A DNA stretch of 64,000 nt from Papilionanthe hookeriana x Papilionanthe teres (lineage: Eukaryota; Streptophyta; Magnoliopsida; Asparagales; Orchidaceae): the NCBI GenBank assembly GCA_022702705.1, contig CM040424.1, forward strand, positions 79,425,452 through 79,489,451, written 5' to 3'. Of the stretch, positions 12,495 to 27,400 are shown piece by piece. Under the pieces are notes generated by a model. The model had not been told where the DNA came from, did no database searches, and saw nothing but the letters and a program-made list of their open reading frames with translations. Numbering within the stretch: the stretch's first letter is position 1; each line of letters opens with the position of its first letter. A program made the translations under genes and the position numbers.

Positions 12495-15400
12495 AAGGAT
12501 ACCAGTGGTTAGTGGAGACACATCCTCTCGGATCATACATATCGCTATTGTTCGGACTTCACTTCATTCAAACCATCGAACAAAAGCGAACGATCAAGAG
12601 ACAGCGGGAGAGATCGAGAGAAATAAAAACAGAGAAATCAAGAGAGGGAAAGATCGAAGAAGTAGGAGAAAGAAGGTAACATTTTTTCTGTTCTCACAAG
12701 AGAAAGTAGAGGAAGAGAAGGAATAAGATTCGAAGCCTCTGCGTGCGTTGTTCTCTTGAGTTCGTCGAGACCGAAGGAGAAGAACCAAGTGCTTACAAAG
12801 GAAGAGGAATAAGAAGAAATCGAAGGAGAAAACCTTCGAAGTCGAGTCCGAGCTCTGCTCAGAGAGGAAGGGAAGAGGATCGGCTTTGTGCACTGGTACA
12901 GTGCTTGCGTGCAAGGTCGATAAAAGAGGAACAAAACGTGTGCGAGCGGCTCTGGATTGAATTGAGGCCAAAGGAAAGAGGAGGAATAACTCTCGTGTAC
13001 TCTGTTCGGAAGAAGTACGATTGAAGGAGACGAAGGGAATGATCCCTACGACTCAGCTCGCGTGAGTTTGGGCAGACTGAAAGTTTATAAGGTATAATTG
13101 AGATTTTAATAAATGAATTTATTTATATTATTATATGAATATGTGCTATAATTTGTGGGTGTGTTTAATTATATTATTAGCAAGTTTTATTAAAATCAGG
13201 ACTAACAATTAGTGATTGCAGTCTCGAACGAGAAGTTGGAGGAGCGTGCGAGTTAGGGGGAGGATTGATCAGAACAACTTATAAGGTAATTCTTCATATA
13301 TAAGTTAAGCAAATTAACAAAATGTTATATATATACATACATAATGTTGAAATAAAATTTACTTGAATCAGGAAGTACTTGTGGTTGAGGAGTTATAATT
13401 TTGAAATTTAAAGGAGGAATTAGGTGACTTGTGCAAGGAAGCAAACCAAATTTTCTTAAGGCAATGAATGATATAATTTAGTTATTTGTATTATTTTAAT
13501 TATATGTAATTAGATATATTTAAGTTTTTTTTTTTTAAATAATAGAATTTTTATAATTATATGTACATATAATTAATAGGTACTAGTCAAGAAGTGCAGG
13601 GAGAAATTAAGCATTTACAACAGTTGTTTAAAGCTAAGATGAGTGGTTATTTTCTTTTATGCATTAAACTGATATTTAATTAAATGAATGATTACAATAA
13701 ATAATTTGAAACCGGTACGTCATTTATGAATTTCATGTTAAAAGTCCGAAATGATATAAAGAATTAGAGGAAAATAACAGAATGATGAAAGTACATTTTA
13801 AATGATTTTAAATTCATGCGAAATGAAAGTTAAATGTTTAACTAATATAGGATTACCCCAAGATGTTATTGACAGGGGATGCAATGTACTCGTGCACGTT
13901 AAAATAAATGATAAATGCGTAAATTCAAGTACAATTTAAGAGTCATTTGGGTATAATTTTGAAGTATCTTCAGTCACATTTTTGAGGGTACATTCAGGTA
14001 CATTTTTTAGGATATTTTTGGGTATGACGATAATCCTGTAATGACTGTGAAGAGATAAATTTAAAGTTTTAATGAAATAAAATGTATTTTCTTTTAGTCA
14101 TTCTTATATAACATAATATAATAATTTAATGCATATTATAATTACTCAATAAGTTATATTTATGGTTGCAATTAATGTTTTATTTTTGGAGAAAGAAAGT
14201 TTTCGATTATTATATCTGATAGGAGAGACTTGGTTTACCGTAGAATAACCATTGCTGCTAGGTATTTTTTTATGATAGTTTATCTTTACTGTTTTTTTAC
14301 AGTATACTGTTTAGTACTGGCTTGAGATACTTTCAAATGTTATTATTTCTAGATGTTTTAGATTTTATTGTATTTTGTTGATTAGTCACTCTTTCATGTG
14401 GTCGAAGTTTTCAAATGTGGATAATAAGATGTTAAATACCGTCCTATCGCTGTACCTGTCCTAGTTAATTCTAAACACTGGGTTAGGTTGTGACAAAAGT
14501 AGTATTAGAGAAATTAAGCTTGATCATGATCTTAAACAGCTATTAGGATGATTACTCTAATTATAATTTTTCTTATGTTATTTCAGAAATATGAAAAATC
14601 AATGGGAAGAAGCTAGAAATGATATTGTAGAAGTTGACACACCCCCTCAAATTTCTATGAATATTGATGCATTTATTGAAATCATGATTGTAAGAACACA
14701 GTTAATTAGGAACTCTTAGACTCAGGCCAGTTCCATTGAAAGATGTCGATGAATAAGTACCTGAAATTATTTTAGGATATTAAACCACCTCTTTTTTTGG
14801 AGGAAGAGGTCCGGTGGATGCTGAAAACTGGCTGTTGAGGATAGAGAAGATTCTAGATTGATTGTCTTGTCCGTTTGAGAGGATGGTTACACTGGCCACA
14901 TTTGCTCTAGAAGAAGCCGAGAGATGATGATGTTGGTAGAGCCAGTCACATGATTCAGTGAGTGAGTTGGTGAGCACATTTTGAGACTGATTTGTACCAC
15001 TATCCTCTAGAGAGCAAATGCAGGACAAATTTATCAGGTTGGTACAGGATGATCACTCGCTTATGAAATATGAAACTAAATTCATCACGCTCTCAAGGTA
15101 TGCGCCTCAGTTGATTTCTAATGTAGTGGAGAAGTGCCACCGATATTTTATCTAGGCTCAGAGATGTAATTAGACAATCATTGATTTCTCTTGGAATCAT
15201 TGATTACTCTGTTCTGGTAGAGAGACCTAGGAGGGTTGAGGTGGATCTAAAGGCTACTTAGAAGATAAGGGACATTCATAAGAGAATAAATTCTGAGGGA
15301 TCCAGGTTAATTCATGGCTCTCAGAGGCAGTCCTTTCAGTCGGTTGGTATAGGTGCTAAGAAAATTAGATCCGACAGTGTTGACATTCAATTTGAAGTGA

Positions 15401-18400
15401 AGAAATGTGACAAATGTGGAAGGTCTCACAAGGGCGACTGTCTATCTCGATCCAACACTTGCATTTGGTGGTACTAGCCAAGACATATGACGAAGAATTG
15501 CCCTAAATTGGGTTAGAGAGTTTCAACAAATTTTAGGAGCAGTGCTGCACCACCTCAGAGGAGTTATGGTAGATCGAGAGAAGTTGAATCTTCAGGATCA
15601 GTACCAAATGCAGGTTGGACATAGCAAAATATTTAGCTCACAGTATATGCTCTTTCGCAGTAGGAAGCTCAAGACTTCCCCGACGTCATCACAAAGTATG
15701 TCTCTCTTGACAATTTTAATCTGCTTTAGGCATCTTGTGATTCATGTAATTGTATAAATAAGACAAGTAAAAATTTAAATATTAATAAGATAAATCTAAA
15801 TGTTTAAAGTAATGTTTTTAATGATATATATCATATATCTTCACAGTAGACTGATAAAACTAATATTTGATTCGGGAGCATCACACTCATTTTTAGTTGA
15901 TGAACTAGCTACACACACATACATAAAGTAATGCGGTTGAATATCCTTTCGGTGCCTGTGATACACTCAGTTAAAATGCCAAATGACACTTTTCAGGAAG
16001 TTGATCAATCATGTGAGGTGGAGCTTATGATTGGTGAAAAGAGTTTTAATACCTAACTTATTGTGTTGCATTTGATGGAATTCAATGTTATTTTAGGCAT
16101 GGATTGAATTTTTAATAAATTTTGTGATTATTGATTTCAATAAGAAGACTGTCAAAATAAATCTAACCCCGGAGACAGGACTTACATTTTTTGGTGACAG
16201 AGAAATCGACATCTATGATGATTACTTGTATGAAAGCTTTTAAATTGTTGAATCATAGAAGTCAGCCTTACCCAGGTAGCGGATACTTTTAAGGAAGTAC
16301 AATATTTGAGTGATATTCTGACATTAAGAGAATATCTATAGGTGTTCCTTGACTTAACAAGGCTAGCATCATTGTGATAGATTGATATCAATACTAAGCT
16401 CTTACCAGGTTCTGAGTTTGCGTCCAATGCACTTTACAAAATACTAGTTAAAGAGTTACAGGTGTTGAAGAGCCAACTGTAGGAGTTACTTGATAAAGAG
16501 TTTATCAGACCTAGCATCTCACCTTGTGGAGCTCGTGTTATTTGTGAAGAAGGATGAGAGCTTCAGAATGTGCATTGATTACATGGAGTTGAATATACTG
16601 ACAATTAAAAATAAATATCAAGTGTCGAGAATTTAGACTTCTGTATTTTCAAAGATTGATTTGAAGTGAAATTATCACTAATCGAGGTTTAGAGAAGAAA
16701 AGACATAGCGAAGTATGTTTTCAGGATCATATATGGACATTATGAATTCTTGTTAATGTCATTTGAGTTGACAAACACTTCAAAAACTTTTATGGACTTG
16801 ATGAACAGGGTCTTCAGACAGTCTTTAGACACTTTTGCAATGGTCTTTATAGATGATATTCTGGTGTATTCGAGAGATGAAGTCAATCATGCAGATCATT
16901 TACATGCTGTATTGCGGGTTTTGAAGGAGAATACACTTTATGCCAAATTTTTTAAATGCAAATTTTGGCTTAAAAGTGTGGCTTTTCTTGGGCATATTAT
17001 CGGTAGAGACTACATATCTGTGGATCAGAGTAAGATTAAGGCGATTGCAAATTGGCCAATGTCTACTATTGTCATTGAGGTCAGAAGTTTTCTAGGCCTG
17101 ACTGGTTATTACCGGTGAATTGTCAAGGGATTTTCACAGATTGCTATGCCACTATCAAGGTTGAAGACTTGTTTAATGTCTGCTCCAGTATTAGCTCAGA
17201 AGACGGTCAAACTTGAATGGTCAGATCATTGTGAGGGGACTTTTTAGAAATTGAAGACTTGTTTAATGTCTGCTCCAGTATTAGCTGTTCCTTCGGGGTT
17301 CTGACGAGTTTCGGATTTTCAGCGATGCATCTTTGAGGTTTTGTACTGTGTACACATGCATAATGTTAGAATCATTGCAAATGCTTCATAGCAATTGAAG
17401 AATCATGAATGGAACTATCCCACACATGACTTAAAGCTTGCTGCAGGTGTATTTGCACTTAAGATTTGGAGACATTATCTGGATGGAGTTAGATGTGAAG
17501 TTTTTACTGACCACCAGAGTTTGAAATATATCTTCATTCAGGAGTTGAACCTGAGAGAGAGGAGATGACTAAATTTATTATGGATTATGATTCAGATATT
17601 CAGTATCATCCTTGAAAGGCATGGCAGATGCGTTGAGTTGAAAAATTTTAGGTAATTTGAAAATTTTATTTACTTAGGAGGAGCAGTTAATGAAAGTTCT
17701 GGAGAACTTGAAGTTAACTATAGTTGATTCTAGTGATGATAACATAGTTAACTATATCAGTTGAAGGTGTGACCAACTCTAAAGGGTAGAATTGGGGATT
17801 CTTTTGCCAGAGAGCAATATTCAGAAAGTTCCGGAGCGGGTTCAAATATACAGTTTCGGGTCTGTTTGGGGCAGCTGCAGCTTATCCAACTTATCCAAGT
17901 CGTTGATCGACGATACTTATCCGAATAGTTCGATTGATCCGTTTGGTTTGAGAGTTTTTAAAACAACTTATTTGCAGCTGATTGTGAATAAATGACTATT
18001 CTGCCCCTGAACTGAATAAGTTGACAAACTGTTTGGTTAAATATTATGTTAAACTAATTTGTATTTTTAATTATGTTAATAATTAATTAAATATTTACTA
18101 AACTAATTAACCATTAATAAAATTTATTAAACTTAATATTTATCAAACAATAGTTTTATCATTTAATCAATCATTGATTATTTATTTATTAGACTTATTA
18201 TTAATTAATTGTAATTTTATCAAATTACTTAAATTTTAATAAGTAATTCATTTTCCGTTAAATAATAATAAATGTAGTTGCACATTAATTTCTATAATTA
18301 TAATTAGCTTAATATATATATATATATTAATTATTAATTATTTATCACTTAAATTATTAAAATTAACTTAAATAAAATTATATTACTGTGTAAATCCTTC

Positions 18401-21400
18401 TCCTTCTTCCCCTCCACGCCGCAAAGCCTCCCTGCTTCCCTGTCTCTCCAGTTTCGCTGGAAACCATCGCTTTACCCTTCCTCCTCCTCCCATACCAGAA
18501 AAGACGACAAGATCAAAGAAGAGCGCAAAGAGCGAGCGCGAAGGTAGGAGCAACTTCCTTCGGCAGATGAACGGGTGCGAGGTATGAGCCGCTTCCTTCG
18601 GGGGGGGCTTCCATCAACGGGGCTTCCTTCCGCAAAGATGAGTTCCGGACATGTCGCGGAGCTGCGAACAAGACGGGTAAAGGAGATGCGAAAGGATGCG
18701 GGGAGGTCACGAGCGTAATTTGATCCCGAAAACGCGAACGAAAAAGCGGCCCGCGGGGGTCCTCCCGCGGGCCGCGTGTAATACAAAATCTAAACTCAAT
18801 TTTGAAATAAGCAGGTAAAAGTGCAATCCAAACAGGAAGGCGGCGTTTTCAAAAACGCCGCCGCACTTATAAGCTGCCCCAAACGGGCCCTTAGAGAGAT
18901 ATGTGATAGATTATGATGATTTATTGAGGTATAAATGTAGAGTTTATGTTCCAGATGTTGATGATCCGAGGAAGAAAATTCTAGAGGAAGCACATTTATC
19001 TCGTTACACTTTCACTCAGGGAGCAATAAAATGAATCAGGATCCCAAAGAAACATTTTGGTGGCTAGGATTAAAGAGAATTGTCGCAGAATTTATGATAA
19101 ATTGTTTTTCATGTCAGCTGATGAAGGCAGTGCATCAGCGTATTTGAGGTGAGTTGCAACATTTATCAATTCCAGAGTGGAAATGAGAGGAGATTATGAT
19201 GGATTTTGTTATTAGTTTGCTGAGATCACACGAGGGTCATGATGCTATATTGGTAATTGTCAATAGACTGACTAAATTTGTCTATTTCTTGCCTATTATC
19301 ATGATGCGATATGGGTAATTATCAATTGACTGACTAAATATGCCCTTTTCTTGCTTATGAACAACAGATCAAGTTGAGAAACTAGCCAAATTTTATTTGT
19401 ATCAAATTGTGAGGTTGTATGAAGTGTCGAAGTCTATTGTCTGTGACAGAAATGACATGTTTACTTCCAAATTATGAAAGAAGGTTTAGGAAGCTTTGGG
19501 TACTCGACCGACGTTTAGTACAACATTTCACCCTCGGACAAATTGTTAGTCAAAGAGGACTATTTAGACGTTGGAAGATCTACCAAGATTATTTGCTCTA
19601 CTTGATGCTTTAAAATCGTGCAAATTATCTTGAGACATGCAAAATTATCTTGAATAGTCAAATATATGAAATTAAATGCCCGCATGTGCTTTGGCCAAAG
19701 TGTTAAATGCTTTAACAAATAGTCTGATAATACTGTGCTGACTAGCGTAAAATTAATTTAAAAATCCTACTTGTGCTTTGATATGCATGCTAAATTTTTT
19801 ATTACAAAACATGAGACTGTTGCACAAATTAATCTAAAATCAAGTTTAAGATGTTTGCATGTGCTCCACTTGATCGACTCAATATTTAAGTTTGAATGTT
19901 TTGAGAAGGCTTATATTCAAATTGTTCTTGTTTTGAAAAGCTATAAAATGAATCACATTTTCTATAAAGTTGTAGTCTCCTCAATTTAAGGATCAGAGTT
20001 GACGAGTTTAGTATTTTCAATAATCCAAATAATAAGTATACAAATTTATAAGTTCAAGTTCCCTAGTTCGATCATCTTACTTTTTAGGACTGAAATTAGA
20101 GTCTCATATTTTAGATATATTCAATGTTAAATTTCAAATAAATTACAAACAAGGGTTTTAAGTTACCTAAATTCCTGATGATAGCCGTGTTGATAGTAAA
20201 TCTCAATCGGAGGGGTCTATTTTCAAAATTAACTTTCAAATTATGTTTTAATAAACTCATATCATATAACTTATGAACCTTATCCTCTGTAATTAAGGCA
20301 AATTTGATAAAGTTCAGATTCAGTAATGTGTCAATCTTAAATCAAATTCTTTGCAAGCAAGATGTAAAGTTGATAGTGTTCAAATCAAATAATCAAATCA
20401 TCAGTTATGGCCGTGTTGATTTAAAATCTCAATAAGAGGGGTCAATTTTTACATCAAGTATTTCAAATCAAAGTTTTCAAAGTAACAAGTCGAAACATAC
20501 ACATTAAAATCAATCACTAAAAAATTTAAAAACAATCTCTATTCATAATCCGTAATAGTTTTTAGAGGGTTAGCAAAACTTTTGATCGACTTCTACCCGC
20601 AAAGATTGAATGTCACATTGAGTGTATCACTATAATTACACTCAAAACAATCTCAATCACGCAAGGATATGATTTAGGTCCTCTTTTTGTATTATTTTTC
20701 CCAAAAACTCCACAAAAAGTAGTAGTTACAATCAGAACATTCTGATCGGGTGATTTGCCACCAAATGACCCATATGTTTCTTAACAACTTTCTACCGTTT
20801 GAGTTGTGAACTATAAGTACATTTGATTGACACAAAGTCTTCTGTTAGGTACTGCTAATTTAAATTTGTCTCTTAGACAAACATCCATTCCAAATCTATA
20901 AAGTTCTCTTAGACGACACAACCAATGATTGCTGATAATAATATTTCTATCAGGTTGGTTGACTACCTCATCTAACTAAGTAGATCATGGACCATGATTA
21001 TTCGGGACGACTAAATCATGAGGTCTTGATCGGGTCCGTCATCATTTCTCTTGTCATCTGCTCAAGCTCAAGGCAGTGAAATTTATAACTTAAATCATAT
21101 GTCTGTTACTACTATACGTTGCATATTCAGTGTTTAATAAATAGCCTTAATTGAAAATGCTCTTCCATTATCGGGAGAGATAATTAACCATAAGAGCTTG
21201 CGTCAATGCGAAAACTCGAATCCCGGATCAAAAACACTTCATAAAATGAAGTCAATTTCTGGTGAGTGTTTTATCTACAATGCATTATGTCTTCTAAAAA
21301 TTTGACCAGGAACAAATACAAAGTGCTTAACAAGGGTCCGGGGCACGAGTTTTCGGCGCTCACAAGCTTCCCCTGGAAGAACATTACTTAAGTGAACTAT

Positions 21401-24400
21401 AATGAAGCACATTCAGTTTTACCTACCTAGCATTGGCAAGTGTACATTCCTTCTATGTTTAGAGTAACACATACAATTATTGAATTGGTTGGGATTTAAA
21501 TTTAAATAACTTTGTTTCCCACTTCCCCTTTACATTAATAATTAGAGTTTGCCTAGGAGATGAGCTAATCTATCCTTTTCGACAAATATATTTTTTTTTA
21601 CCTTCTTCCTTTTGGGTCCTAGTGCCCTTATAAATTCTATTTTTATTTTGCCTTTTTGGTTGCAATTATGTTACACGACTAAAAAAGGCATTCTTGGTAG
21701 AACTTCAGTATGTTTTTTCATATAAGATTCCCTTTATTCCAAATTATAGCTTGGTAGCTGTTGATAAAATCAAGCTACCCTTCAAGGTAACAAACATACA
21801 TTGCTGACAGTTGGAAATATTTGGTGAATATTTTGAGAATTCTATTGATTTGAGTTATTTTTTAATATACTTTACACTTTATCGTTTTTGAATGCTAGAA
21901 GGAAGCCTATAAAGTGCCTAATAGGATTAACTGAATGCTTAATTCTTTGAGCCTTGCTGCTTCTCTTATGCGTATGGCTTGTATTACAAGTGCTTCTAAT
22001 TGGTAATTCACATTGTTGCAGAAGAAGATACATCTTAATGAATATGAAATAGTTACCATGGGATAGTTTCAAATCAAATTAAGCTTGATGAGTTCCTAGA
22101 TGGTAGGATAATTTTGACAAGATTAAGGTCTAATGTGTATTCACAAGCTTGCTAGAAAAGGGAAAGAACCTTCTATATGGTGAGCATTAAATAGAAGGCG
22201 TATCCCTTGCTTGGAACTTCCTCAAATGCAGGTTCTTGGAGAGGGTTGCTTTACCCAACTCTACCCCTATTCGTTGTTTCCATGACTTGAAACAAGGACC
22301 TTTAGGGTACACTAGAAATGATTTTTAACCAAAGCTTCATTATAGTTTGGCATAAAATGACATCCTTGTATTGAGATTCTTGCATAGTTTTATTTTCCAC
22401 ATAGCAAAATGGATTAAGGGCCCGTCTGGGGCAGCTTAAAACAACTGGCGCCGTCCTGTTTGTTTTTCATGTTTTCACCGCGTTTTTGAAATCACCAATT
22501 CGATTTTGGTAATAATGTTGCCGGCGAGATGATCCCCGCGGGCCTCGTTCGAAGGTTGCGTATTACTCTGCTGCCCTCGCCATAAGCAATCGCGATCGAG
22601 AGCTCTGCTCTAGCCGCTCCCTCTTCTTCGACATTCCTTCTCTTCTCGATCGAGAGCTCTGCCCTAGCCACTCCCTCTTCTTCGGCATTCCAGGTATACT
22701 CATTTCCACTTTTTTTTTCCGTTTCTTTTGCTGCACTATCGTGGAATTCATTCAATACGTTCTTTTTTTATTCTTCTGCTACGCCCGCTCGTCCTCAATC
22801 TGCACTAATGGGGCATTCCAAATATACTTATCTCCACTTTTTTGCTTTCTGGTTGATTTGTGAGATGGATTTATTAAAACTATTGATCTTGGTTATTTCT
22901 TATTGAAGATGAGATTAAAAACTAAGAAATGCTGTGTTGAGTGTTGGTAACTAAGATTGGATTATTGGGGTGCATGATCTAAGATTTTTAGATGTTTTTA
23001 TATGCAAATTTATGCAGGATGGATTTGTGGAAAATCAGAGAAGAAGAATAATAATTCGGTATTTTCTTACTTTGAATTGGAAATACAAGTTGTTATATAG
23101 AGGAGATTACAATGAATAAAAAAGGAAACTATCTATCTATATCCCTTGATTTAAGGGATTACAATTTAATACAAATTAATACAAATTAATACAAATTAAT
23201 ACAAATTGATTCTTGATTTATTCTTCCAATCTATTTACAGGATAAATCTGGAAACTTCAACACTCCCCCTCAAGCTGAGGAATAGATGTCTTCCATTCCC
23301 AGCTTGGATACAATATCGTGGAAACTTGAACTGTTCAGCCCCTTTGTTAGAACATCGGCCAGTTGTTTCTCTGATGGAACATAAGACATACATACTAACC
23401 CTTCCTCCAGTTTTTCTTTGATGAAATGTCTATCAATTTCGATATGCTTTGTCTATCGTGTTATATAAGGTTATGAGCTATATTAATGGTCGACTTGTTA
23501 TCACGATAGAAACTTCATAGGACCCTCCCGTTGACTCTTAAATCATCCAAAATAATTTTCGACTACGATAATTCACATAATCCTCGAGCAATAACACTGA
23601 ATTCGATTCTGCAGATGACCTTACAACTACATTTTGCTTCTGCTCTTCCATGTCACTTAGGTTGCCTCCAAGAAAAGTCATAATATCCCGTAGTAGATCT
23701 CCCGTCCACTGGGAGCCGAAGCATAGTCGGCGTCGGTGTGAAGCTTCAGAGTAAGAGCGTCATTCCTTTCGAACAAGATTCCTTTCCCGGATTGCCTTTC
23801 AAGTAATGTAGTACTCGTAAGTTCGCTCGAAGATGAGGTTCTCTTGGATCATGCATGAATCGATCGATCAAACTTACGAATATGCTTATGTTTGGTCGAG
23901 TGTGAGCGAGAGTATATGAGTCCGCCAACCAGCCTCTGGTACATTCTTTTGTCCACACTTATTTCTTCTTTAGCTTCTCCCAACTTATAGTTTGGATCTA
24001 TTGGAGTAGAGATCGGCTTACACTCAGTCTTCCCTGTTTCTGCCAATAAATCAATCACGTACTTTTGCTGAGATATGAAGATCCCCTGTGGAATATGCCA
24101 CTTCAATACCTGGAAGATCTTCGATTTCCCAGGTCCTTTTGTTTCAAACTCTTTTACTAGTCTCGCCGCCAATTCATGTTTCTCTTTTTCATCATTTCCA
24201 AGAACTATGATGTCGTCCACATAGACTCAAAAGGCGATCACTCCCCTGCAATTGAATGTTTAATGAAAAGAGTGTGGTCACCTTGGCTTGTTTATACCCG
24301 CATTCCTTCATGACCTTTGAAAATCCGCAAACCAAGCTTCTGAGCGATTGTTTTAATTCATAAAGTGCCTTTTTCAGCTTGCACACCTTGTTACCTGTGT

Positions 24401-27400
24401 CCCCTTCAAATCCTGGTGGGATGTTCATGTAAATTTCCTCATTTAGATCACCATGGAGGAATGCATTCTTAAATCATACTCAGTAATGCTTGCTATTTCA
24501 AGTGAGCGACCAATGATAACGGGATTCTCACGGTGTTCATCTTTGCTACTTGGAGCGAAGGTTTCGATAGTCCACCCGTAAGTCCGAGTGTATCCTTTGA
24601 CTCACTAACCTCGCTTTATATCTTTCAAGTGATCCATCGACCTCGTACTTGAATGTAAAAATCCACTTGCAATCAACAATGTTCTTTCCTTTTGGTTTAT
24701 CAACGATCTCCCATGTTTTATTCTTTTCTAATGCACCAATTTCCTCTCTCATAGCATCCCTCCATTCCTTTTCGACAATGCCTCGTACACATTTTTGGGA
24801 TGACAATGGTGTTCAAACTCACAATGAACCTTTTTTGAAGCGAGTGATAGGCGCTAAGAGAGATATAGTGAGATAGTGGATAAAGAGGTTACGATCTTAC
24901 CATGATTTCATTTCCAGAATTTGGATTGGATTCTTGGAATTGTGTCGGTTCAGGAACGGTCTTTCTCCTTGAATACACCTGAGAAAATCTTGAGAAATTG
25001 TGAGTGATAGGATCGGGTGACTTAGATGTGATTGGTTCAGAGGACTCGGGTTCAGCTGGAACATGAGGAGAGTTTGGCTCTGGGGATTCTGGTTCAATAA
25101 CACGGGCTGGCACATGCGGAAGGTCAAGGTTTTGTAGTGGTTCGAAGGACTCACAAGTACTTATCTTCCATCATCGAAATCTCCCCTGAAGAGAGGACTT
25201 GGGAGAAAAAATGTTTATTTTCTGTGAAAGTGACATCTGCAGAGATGTAAAATTTTATGGTAGAGGGGTTGTAACACTTGTATCCCTTTTGAGTGGATGA
25301 GTAACCGAGGAAAACACATTTGATGGCTCTAAGGTCTAGCTTCCTTCTATGTTGTTTATGGACATGAACAAAGGCAGTACACCCAAATACCACAGGTGTG
25401 AGGTCATTTGAGGTTCGAAGTGAGGGTAGAAGCTATTAAGGACTTTTATGTGGCTTTTGTTTTCTAACACACGGGAGGGAAGTCTATTTATCATATATGT
25501 GGCAGTAAGAACAGCTTCTCCCCAATAGGATTTAGAAACATTCCCTTGAAATAGTAAGGCTCGGGTGTTGCCCATTCTTTCTTTCAGCTACCCCATTTTG
25601 TTGGGGTGTCTCCACACAGGATGACTCATGGATAATCCCCTGTGATTGAAAGTAAGGTGATAGAATCTGATTGAAGTAGTCTCTAGCATTGTCCGTCCTA
25701 AAACTTTTTATTTTGACCCCAACCGATTTTGAACCATTGAATGAAAATTAGGTATAAGAGTCGCTAACATCGCATTTTTGTTTAAGAAGGAAGAGCCATG
25801 TAACCCGGGTGCAATCATCAATTAAGGATACAAACCAACGAGCCCCATAAATGTTAGGTATATTGGAAGGTCCCCATATGTCACTATGAATCAAATGAAA
25901 ATGATAAGAACTTCTTTTACTGTTAATAGGAAAAGATACACGGCTATGTTTAGCCAATTCACAAATGTCACAATGAAATTCAGAAATATCTAATCCTTGG
26001 AATAAGTGAGGGAACATTATATTTAAAATCCTAAAAGAAGGATGACCAAGGCGCAAGTGATATAGCCAAATGACATCTTTGTTTGAGGAACTTAGGAAAG
26101 ATGACGACAAATTTTTCCTAGTTTTCTGTGATGGTTCAAGATGGTAAAGACCGTTCCTTTCCTTAGCAAGTCCAATCCTCCTCCCCGAGTCCTGGTCCTT
26201 AAAAACGTTCTCCAAGGAAACGAACGACAACCTCGGAATCCTAAAACGAGTCGGGGCTTATATTGTACAACAGAGCTATACAAAGGCCCAACAAGAGGTT
26301 GAGGATTTATGTCGCACTAGGCGAACAACCTCGAAATCCTATGGATTGTTGTTTAATCACTAAGGGATGGTTTAGTTGTTGTAGACGTGTTTTGCTGTTG
26401 AAGATGGTCGTGCTGCCCACCGCTAGCTCCAAGCTCCTTCTGTGAAGAGGTTGAGTTTTCAGGTGGCGAGTCAAAATGTTCAATCAGGTGGCGCTTATGG
26501 TCGAGCTCACCTAAACATCCTATGCAAGTATGTTTAAATGTTGTACGATGATATAAGAAAGTATGTAGACAGGAAAACAATAAAGCATGCAGAGAGAGTA
26601 TAAGTACAACGTCTTAGCGAGAAAGCATGCGATAGTAGAGTATGCATGCGAGAAAACATGCGATAGTAGAGTATGCAAAAAGTAACGTTAAACGAAGATA
26701 ACATACGAAGAAAAGTACACAAAAAAGTAACACGCTGTAAATGTAAACAAACCTGTATACCTGGAAGATCCGTAGTCTTCTTATGTGTAGCCGACAGGAG
26801 TGTGTCACACAAGTAGCAGCCAGGCAGAAACATCGTCTAGAAAACTCGAGAAAAGACTGCGAATGACTCGCAACGGGAAGCTCGAGAAAGTAAACGAAAA
26901 TCAAAATAAAATCACTAAAACCTCGGGAAAGTCCCGGAAAAGGGACCATGAGTGCTTCGTCAAAATCCTACGAAAATCCGAAGAAAACCGCAAACACTCG
27001 GGTCGGGGCTAGGCTCAGAACTGTGTAGTACTGCTCGAAGGGTCGTCGAAGGCTACTCGGTCACACGAGTGTATAAATCCCGCCACTCAGCAAGAAGGGT
27101 GTCCAACTAAACCCGACTCGGAGAGTGTTCTCAACCCAAAACCGATAATCAACAAGTGGACAACCAGATTTTACAATATAGTTTTTGAAATTTGTATTTT
27201 TAGCATGCACATGAGTTTCAGACATACAAAAGAGAGTTTTATAAATTTCCGATTGTAGTGGAAAGATATATATATATATATTTTGTTTCAAAATGTAATA
27301 TCATATTTTTATCAGATTTTGAAAATCATGATTGTCCACGAGTCGATCATTTCGTCGGGTGAATGATCACTAACAATCCTGAAGGCACGACGGTGCCCCG

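Noticed and set aside
12505..13024. Frames of 73-125 codons in GA-rich sequence on both strands
   Set aside because: Low-complexity composition and position just upstream of a chromovirus primer site indicate LTR leader sequence.
16750..17118. Stand-alone reverse transcriptase gene (122-codon open frame)
   Set aside because: The flanking gag, protease, RNase H and integrase pieces are in order, so it is the best-preserved part of a decayed gypsy element, not an independent RT system.
18472..18786. 104-codon minus-strand frame in the Harbinger-like element
   Set aside because: GC-rich cargo with overlapping frames and no transposase motif or other domain. Not supported as a gene.
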